Shown here: piece by piece, positions 1-7,182 of the stretch | How the letters are laid out: each line of letters begins with the position of its first letter | Numbering within the stretch: position 1 is the first letter of the stretch | NCBI GenBank assembly: GCA_002702205.1 | Contig: NZYP01000056.1 | Location: 1-12,456, forward strand | DNA length: 12,456 nucleotides | Direction of reading: 5' to 3' | From: Flammeovirgaceae bacterium | GTDB lineage: Bacteria > Bacteroidota > Bacteroidia > Cytophagales > MED-G16 | The notes under the pieces: model-generated | The model's input: the letters and a program-made list of their open reading frames with translations, nothing else | Databases searched by the model: none | Told to the model about the DNA's origin: nothing | Position numbers and translations under genes: made by a program

Positions 1-74
1 CTTTCATTGACTTCAAGTTATTTATATTTAATTAAAAATCTAAAAAAATAATAAATTCATCATATTTGTAATAT
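1..74. other. AT-rich region upstream of dnaG
   Basis: This is the longest stretch without an assigned gene. It is almost entirely A and T. The closest match to the Bacteroidota -7 box (TAnnTTTG) on the plus strand is CATATTTG at 61-68, which would put transcription start at or next to the dnaG ATG, and I see no spaced TTG (-33) element. A minus-strand ATG can be read at 7-5, so a divergent gene might start at the edge, but too little is present to call it. No terminator hairpin or Shine-Dalgarno sequence is visible. Confidence 0.4.
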
Positions 75-1961
75 ATGATTAACGAAAATACCATTCAAGA
101 GATTAAAGAAAGACTAGATATTGTTGAAGTTATTGGTGATTTTGTTTCATTAAAAAAATCTGGTTCAAGTTATAAAGCTTTAAGCCCCTTCACATCTGAA
201 AAAACCCCATCTTTTTTTGTTTCTCCATCTAAACAAATATTTAAATGTTTTAGCACTGGAAAGGGCGGTGATGCAATTGAGTTTTTAAAGGAAGTTGAAA
301 GTATGTCATATGTTGAATCTCTAAAATATTTGGCAGAAAAATATGGTGTTGAGATTGAAGATTCAGATGATTACTCTCCTCAGAATACAGAAAAAGAAAG
401 TTTACTGATAATTCTTTCAAGGGCCAATGAGTTTTTTATGAATAATTTAAAAACTGAGAGTGGCCAGAACTTTGCTATGACATACCTACAACATAGAGGT
501 GTCAACGCTGATATGATTAAGAAATTTAATATTGGTTATAGCAATGAGGATTGGGATTCATTACTTAAACACTTAATCAAAAATGGATTTGATGAAACTT
601 TAATTGAAAAGGCAGGCTTAATAATAGTAAAGGATAATAAAAAGTATGACAGGTTTAGAAATAGGTTAATGTTTCCAATTCATAATATAACTGGAAAGGT
701 TATTGCTTTTGGTGCAAGACAGATAAAAGAAGAGAAAAAACAACCTAAATATATTAATTCCCCAGAGACCTTATTGTATATTAAAAGCGATATCCTTTAC
801 GGACTATATCAATCTAAAAATGAGATAAGGAAAGAGGATAAGTGTTATTTAGTTGAAGGGTATACTGATGTCATATCCTTATACCAGATAGGAATCAATA
901 ATGTTGTCTCATCCTCAGGGACCTCATTAACGACTGGTCAAATAAAACTTTTATCTAGATACACTAAAAATATCACAATACTATTTGATGGTGATGAGGC
1001 CGGATTGAATGCTTCATTGAGAGGAATGGATTTAATATTAGAGAATGATTTAAACGTTAAAATTGTCTCCTTACCAAAAAATGAAGACCCTGATAGTTTA
1101 TCAAAAAAAATGAACGAATCAGAGTTTAAAAATTATTTAAATAGCAATGAGACTGACTTGATAAATTATAAAGTCAAATTATTAAATGAAAATTATAAAG
1201 ATGATCCAATTAAGAAATCAGATATGATATTTGATATTGTAAAATCTATTTCAAAAATACCTAACTCTATAAAAAGGTCTGTTTTTATAAAGGAAACTAG
1301 CAATTCTCTAAATATTAATGAAAACTCATTAATTACTGAGATGAATAAATTATTAATCAATAAGAATACTTCTAGATCACAAGACCTATCAACACCTCAA
1401 AAATCAAAAAGTGATAAAATAAAAATTAATAATGTCATAAATCATCATGAGAGGGAATGTGTAAGAATGTTGGTTAATTATGGGACAAAAGATTTTGAGG
1501 TTATGGGTCTAGATAGAAGATCTTTTATCGAATATTTTTTAAGAGAAATTGAAGATGTTGACTTTACAAATGAGAGTTACATACAGATAATTAAAACATT
1601 TAAGGAAGAGTTTAATAGAGATAACATTATTGATATTAATTATTTTTTTTCTGAAGAGTATGACTCAATTAAAAACGAGGTTATCGACCTATCAACCTCA
1701 AAATATGAGATAAGTAATAAGTGGAAAGATAAATTTAATATTCATGTCTCTGAAGAGTCAGACTCTTTGAAAAAAACTACGTACAATAATATATTAAGAC
1801 TTAAGTTTAGATTAGTAAAGAAGATGATTAACGATAATCTAAAAAATTTAAATAATGAATCTAATAATATAAATGAGGAAGAGATTATTAAAATTCATAA
1901 CAAATTAAAATCTACTGAAATAGAGATAGCAAAACAATTAGGTAACGTAACATCTATATGA
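75..1961 (+). CDS. dnaG: DNA primase DnaG with degenerate zinc ribbon
   Basis: DnaG makes the short RNA primers for chromosomal replication and acts with the replicative helicase at the fork. The 628-residue length is normal. The N-terminal CHC2-type region spans about residues 1-95. The catalytic core follows, with NRLMFPI near 196-202 and a TOPRIM domain carrying EGYTDVI (E261) and DGDEAG (D305, D307), the usual metal-binding acidic residues. The remainder, from about 440, is the divergent helicase-interaction region. Three of the four zinc ligands are replaced: S37, T40 and T61 stand where CPFH and the second cysteine of CFGC belong, and only C58 remains. From memory, flavobacterial primases share this loss, so I read it as a lineage trait and not decay. 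Its TGA stop overlaps the ATG of ribBA by 4 nt, suggesting translational coupling. The start matches the usual N-terminus and has no Shine-Dalgarno sequence. Confidence 0.97.
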   Translation: MINENTIQEIKERLDIVEVIGDFVSLKKSGSSYKALSPFTSEKTPSFFVSPSKQIFKCFSTGKGGDAIEFLKEVESMSYVESLKYLAEKYGVEIEDSDDYSPQNTEKESLLIILSRANEFFMNNLKTESGQNFAMTYLQHRGVNADMIKKFNIGYSNEDWDSLLKHLIKNGFDETLIEKAGLIIVKDNKKYDRFRNRLMFPIHNITGKVIAFGARQIKEEKKQPKYINSPETLLYIKSDILYGLYQSKNEIRKEDKCYLVEGYTDVISLYQIGINNVVSSSGTSLTTGQIKLLSRYTKNITILFDGDEAGLNASLRGMDLILENDLNVKIVSLPKNEDPDSLSKKMNESEFKNYLNSNETDLINYKVKLLNENYKDDPIKKSDMIFDIVKSISKIPNSIKRSVFIKETSNSLNINENSLITEMNKLLINKNTSRSQDLSTPQKSKSDKIKINNVINHHERECVRMLVNYGTKDFEVMGLDRRSFIEYFLREIEDVDFTNESYIQIIKTFKEEFNRDNIIDINYFFSEEYDSIKNEVIDLSTSKYEISNKWKDKFNIHVSEESDSLKKTTYNNILRLKFRLVKKMINDNLKNLNNESNNINEEEIIKIHNKLKSTEIEIAKQLGNVTSI

Positions 1962-3166
1962 AAAAATTAAATACAATACCAGAGGCAATAGAATCTATAA
2001 AAAAAGGTGAAGTTATAATAATCGTTGATGATGAATCAAGAGAAAACGAAGGTGATTTTGTTTGTGCATCCTCTATGGTTACACCAGAGGTTATAAATTT
2101 CATGTCAAAAGAGGGAAGAGGACTTATTTGCTGTTCTTTAGAGTCAGATAGATGTGAAGAACTTAATTTAGATTTGATGGTTGGAAAAAACACTGATAAA
2201 TTTGGCACTTCTTTTACAGTTTCTGTCGACTTTAAGGGAGGAGGTGTTTCAACTGGTATATCAGCGTCTGATAGGTCAAAGACAGTAAAAGCACTGGTTG
2301 ACAAAAAAGTTAATTCAGATCATTTCTCTAAACCAGGTCATATATTTCCATTAAAATCATTAAAGGGAGGTGTTTTAAGAAGAGCTGGTCATACAGAAGC
2401 ATCCGTAGATCTACCAAGATTAGCTGGTCTGTATCCATCTGGAGTCATTTGTGAGATTTTAAATGATGACGGTACTATGGCTAGATTAAATAACTTATTT
2501 GATGTAGCAGAAAAACATAAAATGGTCATTATATCCATTAAAGATCTTATAAACTATAGGTTGAAATCTGAAACGCTAATAGAAAAGAAAGTATCAATAA
2601 AGTTACCTACTAAATTTGGTTCATTCGACCTTATAGCGTATGAGCAAGTCAACTCAAAAGATACTCATATAGCTCTTAAAAAAGGGAATTGGGATGATGA
2701 AGATGAGGTATTGGTAAGAGTTCATTCCTCATGCGTTACCGGTGATATATTAGGTTCACTAAGGTGTGATTGTGGATCTCAATTAAAGATGGCTATGAAC
2801 CAAATAAATGAGAACGGGAAGGGCCTGCTTCTTTATATGAATCAAGAGGGAAGAGGTATAGGTTTAATTAATAAATTAAAGGCTTATGAACTTCAAGAAA
2901 AAGGTTTTGATACTGTAGAAGCAAATCATAAGTTAGGTTTTAAAATGGATCACAGAGACTACGGTGTTGGAGCTCAAATATTAAAAGATTTAAAAATTAA
3001 AAAAATTAATCTTCTTACAAACAATCCAAAAAAAAGAATTGGACTGGAGGGGTATGGAATTAAGATTGTAAAAAATACAAAAATAGAGGTCACCCCAAAT
3101 TCGTATAATCTTAAATATCTTGAAACGAAAAGAGATAAAATGGGTCATGATATTTTGAAGAAATAA
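1958..3166 (+). CDS. ribBA: Bifunctional RibBA: DHBP synthase / GTP cyclohydrolase II
   Basis: This cytosolic enzyme performs both entry reactions of riboflavin synthesis: ribulose 5-phosphate to 3,4-dihydroxy-2-butanone 4-phosphate, and GTP to the pyrimidine precursor. Residues 1 to about 205 are the RibB domain, with DDESRENEGD (24-33), which carries the metal and substrate acidic residues, and GHTEASVDL (144-152). Residues about 206-402 are the RibA domain, with HSSCVTGD and RCDCG supplying three zinc cysteines (C259, C270, C272), then NQEGRGIGL (295-303), DHRDYGVGAQ (331-340, where D331 and R333 align with the catalytic Asp-x-Arg) and LLTNNPKKR (352-360). All key residues of both halves are present, so both activities are expected. 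The YMNQEGRG variant is typical of flavobacteria as I recall them. The gene starts inside the dnaG stop (4-nt ATGA overlap) and is followed after 7 nt by an exported protein, fitting one operon. Confidence 0.97.
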   Translation: MKKLNTIPEAIESIKKGEVIIIVDDESRENEGDFVCASSMVTPEVINFMSKEGRGLICCSLESDRCEELNLDLMVGKNTDKFGTSFTVSVDFKGGGVSTGISASDRSKTVKALVDKKVNSDHFSKPGHIFPLKSLKGGVLRRAGHTEASVDLPRLAGLYPSGVICEILNDDGTMARLNNLFDVAEKHKMVIISIKDLINYRLKSETLIEKKVSIKLPTKFGSFDLIAYEQVNSKDTHIALKKGNWDDEDEVLVRVHSSCVTGDILGSLRCDCGSQLKMAMNQINENGKGLLLYMNQEGRGIGLINKLKAYELQEKGFDTVEANHKLGFKMDHRDYGVGAQILKDLKIKKINLLTNNPKKRIGLEGYGIKIVKNTKIEVTPNSYNLKYLETKRDKMGHDILKK

Positions 3167-3173
3167 ATTTTTA

Positions 3174-3800
3174 ATGAATAAAGTTATTTTTTTTCTTTTT
3201 ATTTCATTGAACATTAATGCTCAGCAATTCCCGAGTGATTTATGGCATCCAGGTCTTCTCGTAACCAATGAAGGTGATTCAATTAAAGGAGATTTAAAAT
3301 ATGATTTTGAAAATCAATCAATTCAATTAGATAACGGAAAAACATTAAAGGCTTACAATGTCAATAATTTATATTTTTTTGAAATATATGATGAGACAAT
3401 TCGAGATTACAGACAATTTTATTCCTTAATGTATGAAGTTGGTTATAACTATAGTGTTCCCGTTCTATTTGAAATTGTGATTCAAGGTAAATTAAGTCTT
3501 TTGTTGAGAGAGAGAATTGTAGCTGAATCTATATCAAATAATTATTTTCCCTCTTATTATAGTTACAGTATGATACCAAGATTTAATAATAACTATAGTT
3601 ATATAAATAAAGTCAAATACGACTATTTTTTTCTTGAGAATAATGGAAAAATCATAAAATTTAATGGTAAGAAAAGAGACTTATATAATGTAATGTCTGA
3701 TAAAGCAGAATCTATGAAAACTTATTTTAATAAGAATAGAATTAATCTTAAAAAAATGAGTGATCTTGCAAAAGTTATAAACTATTATAACAAAATATAA
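3174..3800 (+). CDS. Exported protein of unknown function, Bacteroidota-type
   Basis: I recognise the overall look of a Bacteroidota-restricted conserved protein but cannot assign a family or function. The N-terminus has a short signal peptide: a lysine, then a hydrophobic stretch at about 4-14 ending in NINA before QQ, so cleavage is likely after A16. A lipobox cysteine is absent, so the product should be periplasmic or outer-membrane associated. The mature part begins with a WHPG.L....GDSIKGDLKYD pattern that reads as a small beta-rich domain. A tyrosine- and asparagine-rich stretch (about 119-148) follows, then a lysine-rich helical C-terminus. There are no catalytic motifs I can name. It lies 7 nt after ribBA and 2 nt before surE, so it is almost certainly cotranscribed with them. 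The 208-codon frame is intact and the signal peptide supports this start. Confidence 0.85.
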   Translation: MNKVIFFLFISLNINAQQFPSDLWHPGLLVTNEGDSIKGDLKYDFENQSIQLDNGKTLKAYNVNNLYFFEIYDETIRDYRQFYSLMYEVGYNYSVPVLFEIVIQGKLSLLLRERIVAESISNNYFPSYYSYSMIPRFNNNYSYINKVKYDYFFLENNGKIIKFNGKKRDLYNVMSDKAESMKTYFNKNRINLKKMSDLAKVINYYNKI

Positions 3801-3802
3801 AC

Positions 3803-4573
3803 ATGAAGAAACCTTTAATTCTCGTAACTAATGATGATGGAATTGATTCAAGAGGTATTAGACATCTTGTAAAAATCATGGGTCAATTTGGTGAAGTAGT
3901 TATTGTTGCTCCAGATAGTCCTCAGTCAGGAATGGGTCATGCTATAACAGTTGGTGATAAATTAAGATTGGTAAAATCAGATATTTTTGATAATGAAATA
4001 TCATATAAATGCAGTGGAACTCCAGCAGATTGTGTTAAAATAGCTAAGCATCATTTACTGAAAGATAGAAAAATTGATTTAATAGTTAGTGGAATTAATC
4101 ATGGAAGTAATTCATCAATTAGCGTATTATATTCTGGTACTATGTCAGCTGCAATAGAAGGAGCTATTGAAAATACACCTTCAATTGGATTTTCTCTTTG
4201 TGATTATGATCCAAATGCTGACTTATCTCACTCAACCCCATTTATTGAAAAAGTTGTTCAAAATGCTCTTGATAATGGAATTCCAGATTTAGTTGCCCTT
4301 AATGTTAATATTCCTGCCATCTCAGATGAAAAAATTAAAGGAATAAAAATATGTAAACAAGCCAATGCAATTTGGGAAGAAACATTTGATAAGAGATACG
4401 ATCCATATGGCAGAGAATACTACTGGATGGTAGGGAATTTTGTTAATCATGATAATGATCCAAATAATGATGAATCTGCTATAAATAATAATTATGTTTC
4501 AATTGTTCCATGCAAATTTGATTTAAGTTCAAAAAGAGGCTCTGATTATTTAAAAGAGAATTGGAAAATTTAG
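3803..4573 (+). CDS. surE: 5'/3'-nucleotidase SurE
   Basis: SurE is a metal-dependent phosphatase that removes phosphate from nucleoside 5'- and 3'-monophosphates and is linked to stationary-phase survival in other bacteria. The 256-residue length is normal. The metal site is complete: VTNDDG (D11, D12), PDSPQSGMGHA (S42) and SGINHGSN (N99). The following GTPADCVK and YSGTMSAAIEGA segments are also family-typical. It is the last gene of the dnaG-ribBA-unknown-surE run, 2 nt after its neighbour. Its TAG stop (4571-4573) overlaps by 4 nt the stop end of priA on the other strand, so no separate terminator lies between these convergent genes. Confidence 0.97.
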   Translation: MKKPLILVTNDDGIDSRGIRHLVKIMGQFGEVVIVAPDSPQSGMGHAITVGDKLRLVKSDIFDNEISYKCSGTPADCVKIAKHHLLKDRKIDLIVSGINHGSNSSISVLYSGTMSAAIEGAIENTPSIGFSLCDYDPNADLSHSTPFIEKVVQNALDNGIPDLVALNVNIPAISDEKIKGIKICKQANAIWEETFDKRYDPYGREYYWMVGNFVNHDNDPNNDESAINNNYVSIVPCKFDLSSKRGSDYLKENWKI

Positions 4574-6270
4574 GGATCAATATCTATGTTAATTAAAACA
4601 TCAGTGAATTTTTTATTCATTTTAATCTTTTTTAAAAAGCTGTAAAGCTTCTGTTTTTTTATTTTAAGATTATTTATTTCTATTAACTTGATTATTATAT
4701 CGTATTTTTTTCCATCACTAGAAATGCCAATATCACTAATTTCAAGATCATTAAATTTTTTTACTAAATCTTGAAATAATGAAGAACCAAGTTTAGTGTT
4801 ATTTTCTTTCTTTGGAGAGTTTATTTCTACCTTTATTATTTTAGAATAAGGAGGAAACTTAAATATTTTTCTTTCTTTTAACTCACTTCTAATAAACGTT
4901 TTATAATCTAATTTTAGAGCGTTTTGTAAAATAGGACTCTGTGATTCATTAGTTTGAATTATAACCTGAATAGAATCTTTATATCTTAAATAATTTATAG
5001 TCTTAAATAGTATATTAAAAATAATTTCATTTGATTTATAATTAGCCTTTAGCCTAATTTTTTCTGGTTCAATAAGAACAATCAGGTCAAATTTATCGAA
5101 TAATGTGTTGAAGAGAATTGACTGATTTCCAATTAAAACATCATACTCACATATATTTTGAATTAATCTTTCAATTTTAGATTTTGATACAAGATTTTTT
5201 TTAATAATTTCTTTTACTAATATCCTTTTTCCATTTTTTAAAAGTGACTTTTTAATTTCTTCAATATTTGAGGTGAATGGTGAATATATTAATGTCTTCT
5301 TATTTTTCTTTACTCTATTAGAAATTTCCTTTTTTATTTCATCAGTAAGAATTCCATCATATTTTTCTTTAATTCTACTTTCCAATATATTAATTACTCT
5401 AACTCTGTTGTTCAGTTTTAATTTATTTTCCTTTTCGTTATTTACTAATTGGTATTTTTTATCTATTAAATTATTTGTTGAATCAATAGAAGGAAAATTA
5501 CAAAGTAAATTAATTTTACAATTATGAATTTTTGACAACATAACTGCTGAATCTCTTGTATTAAACCTTATAACTTTATCACTTTCTTTATATGATATGT
5601 CATTTTCATCTAATATATAAATACTACTAAGATTTGAAAATGGCAAAAATAAAGCTGATTTAACCCCTATTACAATAGTGTCTTTTTCATTATTAATATT
5701 TTTCCATATGTCTCTTATTTCTTTATCTGACCTGCTAGAATCATATAAACAACTCTTAAACTTTAATTTATTTTTTATCTCATAAGATTTTAAAATATTA
5801 GGTGTTAGAATCAGAATTTTATAATTACTTCTTTTCTGAGATTTTATTTCTTTATTTAAAAATGAAATAAAGTTAGTTGAATCATCAACTACTATATTTG
5901 AAATGAATTTACTTTTATTATTTGTTAAGTCAGAAATTAATTCTTTTGATTTTATATTAAATATGTGTTTTGGAAATAAAGAATTAAATACTTTAGGTAA
6001 CTCTACCATGTAGTATTGACTTATCCATTTTAAAAATATTATCTGTTCATTAGAAAATAATTGATGACCAACTGATATAATTTTTTTAACAGGAAATGAT
6101 ATCTTTTTTTCATAGCATTTTGATATAGTAATTCCATTTACACTTTCGTTGTTATTTCCAAATGGCACTTTTAAAATTGTGCCAATACTAATTTTAGAGG
6201 TAGCTAAATATGTATAATAGTTATTTAAGGGGAGAGGAATGATAACGTCAACTAAATATTTTTTTTTCAT
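4570..6270 (-). CDS. priA: Reduced PriA homolog lacking helicase ATPase motifs
   Basis: PriA normally recognises stalled forks and reloads the replicative helicase, using a 3' DNA-binding domain, a winged helix, a two-lobe helicase and a zinc module, over about 730-820 residues. This one has 566. Residues 1-105 match the 3' DNA-binding domain (VDVIIPLPL, VPFGNNN, LKWISQYYMVELPKVFNSLFP). IVIGVKSALFLPFSNL (199-214) and the RD at 239-240 identify helicase lobe 1. IEEIKK (336-341), the IIQT near 437-440 and RKIFKFPPYSKIIKVEI (467-483) identify lobe 2 and the C-terminus. The functional residues are gone: VDDSTNF (128-134) stands in the Walker A position, DEND (221-224) replaces DEEH, CNFPS replaces SATPS, and about 421-432 replaces GRAGR. 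The winged helix and the whole eight-cysteine module are deleted. The frame is open throughout, so decay is unlikely. It follows rplI by 53 nt on the same strand. The PriA identity is secure; loss of ATPase activity is inferred. Confidence 0.88.
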   Translation of the reverse strand: MKKKYLVDVIIPLPLNNYYTYLATSKISIGTILKVPFGNNNESVNGITISKCYEKKISFPVKKIISVGHQLFSNEQIIFLKWISQYYMVELPKVFNSLFPKHIFNIKSKELISDLTNNKSKFISNIVVDDSTNFISFLNKEIKSQKRSNYKILILTPNILKSYEIKNKLKFKSCLYDSSRSDKEIRDIWKNINNEKDTIVIGVKSALFLPFSNLSSIYILDENDISYKESDKVIRFNTRDSAVMLSKIHNCKINLLCNFPSIDSTNNLIDKKYQLVNNEKENKLKLNNRVRVINILESRIKEKYDGILTDEIKKEISNRVKKNKKTLIYSPFTSNIEEIKKSLLKNGKRILVKEIIKKNLVSKSKIERLIQNICEYDVLIGNQSILFNTLFDKFDLIVLIEPEKIRLKANYKSNEIIFNILFKTINYLRYKDSIQVIIQTNESQSPILQNALKLDYKTFIRSELKERKIFKFPPYSKIIKVEINSPKKENNTKLGSSLFQDLVKKFNDLEISDIGISSDGKKYDIIIKLIEINNLKIKKQKLYSFLKKIKMNKKFTDVLINIDIDP

Positions 6271-6323
6271 TATATGTGAAAAATCAATTTAGTAAATGTT
6301 AAAAGTTTTTTTAAAAAAAATAT

Positions 6324-6914
6324 TTATTTTTTTTCTTTTTCGGATTTAGGTTCTCCCTCTTTGTCTTCGGAATTTGAAGATGTATCAACTTCAATTTTAT
6401 TTGATTCTTTACTTTGACTTTCAGATTCTTCTTTTTTAGACTCTTTAACTTTTTTCTTTTTTTTCTTAGGGATTGTACCTGTCACATTTAGTAATATTTC
6501 ATGAGTAACATCTTTATGTAATTTTAAAAATACGGTATATTCTCCAGTAGAATTAACTTTTGAGCTAAGTGTTACATTCCTTTTGTCAATTTCAAAACCT
6601 TTTTCAGATAACATTTTAGTAATTTGGGCTGTTGTTACTGATCCAAAAACTTTATCATCAGCACCAGATTTTAATTTAATTTCTAAGTTCAGATCACCAA
6701 TTTTCTTTGCAATTTTTTCAGCTGACTTTAAAATCTCTTCTTGTTTTTTTACAGTTTGTTTAAGTTTTTCTTCTAATACTTTTGAATTAGATTTATTAGC
6801 TAGTACCCCAAGCCCTTTGGGTATGAGAAAATTTCTACCATATCCGTCTTTTACGTTAACCTTCTCATCTTGAAAGCCAAGTCCAGGAACATCTTTAATT
6901 AATATAACTTTCAT
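6324..6914 (-). CDS. rplI: 50S ribosomal protein L9 with charged C-terminal tail
   Basis: L9 binds 23S rRNA near the L1 stalk and helps keep the reading frame. Residues 1-148 are a complete L9: the N-terminal RNA-binding domain (MKVILIKDVPGLG, VKDGYGRNFLIPKGL at about 21-35), a central helix at about 41-75, and the C-terminal domain (KVFGSVT at 88-94, FEIDKRNV at 107-114, GEYTVFLKLH at 124-133). The usual protein ends near here, at about 148-150 residues. This one continues for roughly 47 residues of low-complexity Lys, Glu and Ser, starting with six lysines at 150-155. The tail is probably disordered. It opens on a slippery A/G run, described separately. The start is 1 nt downstream of the rpsR stop, so the gene is cotranscribed with rpsF and rpsR. 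Confidence 0.96.
   Translation of the reverse strand: MKVILIKDVPGLGFQDEKVNVKDGYGRNFLIPKGLGVLANKSNSKVLEEKLKQTVKKQEEILKSAEKIAKKIGDLNLEIKLKSGADDKVFGSVTTAQITKMLSEKGFEIDKRNVTLSSKVNSTGEYTVFLKLHKDVTHEILLNVTGTIPKKKKKKVKESKKEESESQSKESNKIEVDTSSNSEDKEGEPKSEKEKK
6456..6462 (-). promoter_or_regulatory. Possible -1 frameshift heptamer A_AAA_AAG in rplI
   Basis: On the coding strand, codons 151-153 of rplI read AAA AAA AAG, so an in-frame A_AAA_AAG heptamer (the dnaX type) lies in an eight-A run. A one-base backward slip there, or insertion of one A by the polymerase, reads E-K-S and then TAA at 6447-6445, giving a 156-residue L9 close to the standard length without the charged tail. I see no downstream G/C-rich hairpin and no upstream Shine-Dalgarno-like stimulator. 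Lysine runs in AT-rich genes produce such heptamers by chance, so function is uncertain. Confidence 0.2.
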
Positions 6915-6915
6915 A

Positions 6916-7182
6916 TTATTGTGAGTCTGTTGTGTATGGTAAAATAGCCAAATGTCTTGCTCTTTTTATAGCCTGAGTTACTTTTCTTTGATATTTTAGG
7001 CTTGTACCAGTAATTCTTCTAGGAAGAATTTTTCCTTGATCATTTATAAATTGTTTTAGGAAGTTTGGATCCTTATAATCTATGTACTTAATACCACTTT
7101 TTTTGAATCTACAAAATTTCTTTAATTTACTTGACCTGTCAATTGATTCGTTTTGTAGGGCTGAATTAAATTGATTTCTCAT
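6916..7182 (-). CDS. rpsR: 30S ribosomal protein S18
   Basis: S18 binds the platform of the small subunit as a pair with S6. The 88-residue protein has the full family core: [18 protein letters not shown] (about 22-39), [19 protein letters not shown] (about 51-69) and the basic helix [12 protein letters not shown] at the end. Only one cysteine is present, so this is the zinc-free form and not a CxxC form. The ATG lies in the rpsF stop (ATGA, 4-nt overlap) and the stop is 1 nt before the rplI start, so the three ribosomal genes are tightly coupled. In Bacteroidota ribosomes S18 and S6, with S21, are known to form the pocket that hides the anti-Shine-Dalgarno end of 16S rRNA. This fits the missing Shine-Dalgarno sequences in this window. 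Confidence 0.97.
   Translation of the reverse strand: MRNQFNSALQNESIDRSSKLKKFCRFKKSGIKYIDYKDPNFLKQFINDQGKILPRRITGTSLKYQRKVTQAIKRARHLAILPYTTDSQ

Noticed and set aside
1..7. Possible divergent gene starting with ATG at 7 on the minus strand
   Set aside because: Only two codons are visible before the window edge, so it cannot be distinguished from chance.
1954..2304. Open frame on the minus strand inside ribBA, 116 codons
   Set aside because: It lies wholly within the well-supported ribBA gene, is low in complexity (Ser/Pro/Thr rich) and has no family features; a shadow frame. Similar antisense frames at 2990-3214, 5273-5527, 6583-6873, 7171-7356, 9268-9459 and 12035-12283 are rejected for the same reason.
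3174..3800. Assigning the exported protein a transport or adhesin role
   Set aside because: Signal peptide and beta-like patterns alone do not support a function, and no known motif was recognised.
4570..6270. Calling the priA homolog a pseudogene
   Set aside because: No internal stop or frameshift exists over 566 codons, start and stop are well placed, and conserved PriA residues remain outside the ATPase sites. Coordinated motif loss with an open frame fits altered function better than decay.
6300..6323. T7/A8 palindrome (6306-6320) after rplI as an intrinsic terminator
   Set aside because: The arms are only A and T with no loop and no G/C pairs; such a structure would be too weak and is expected by chance here.
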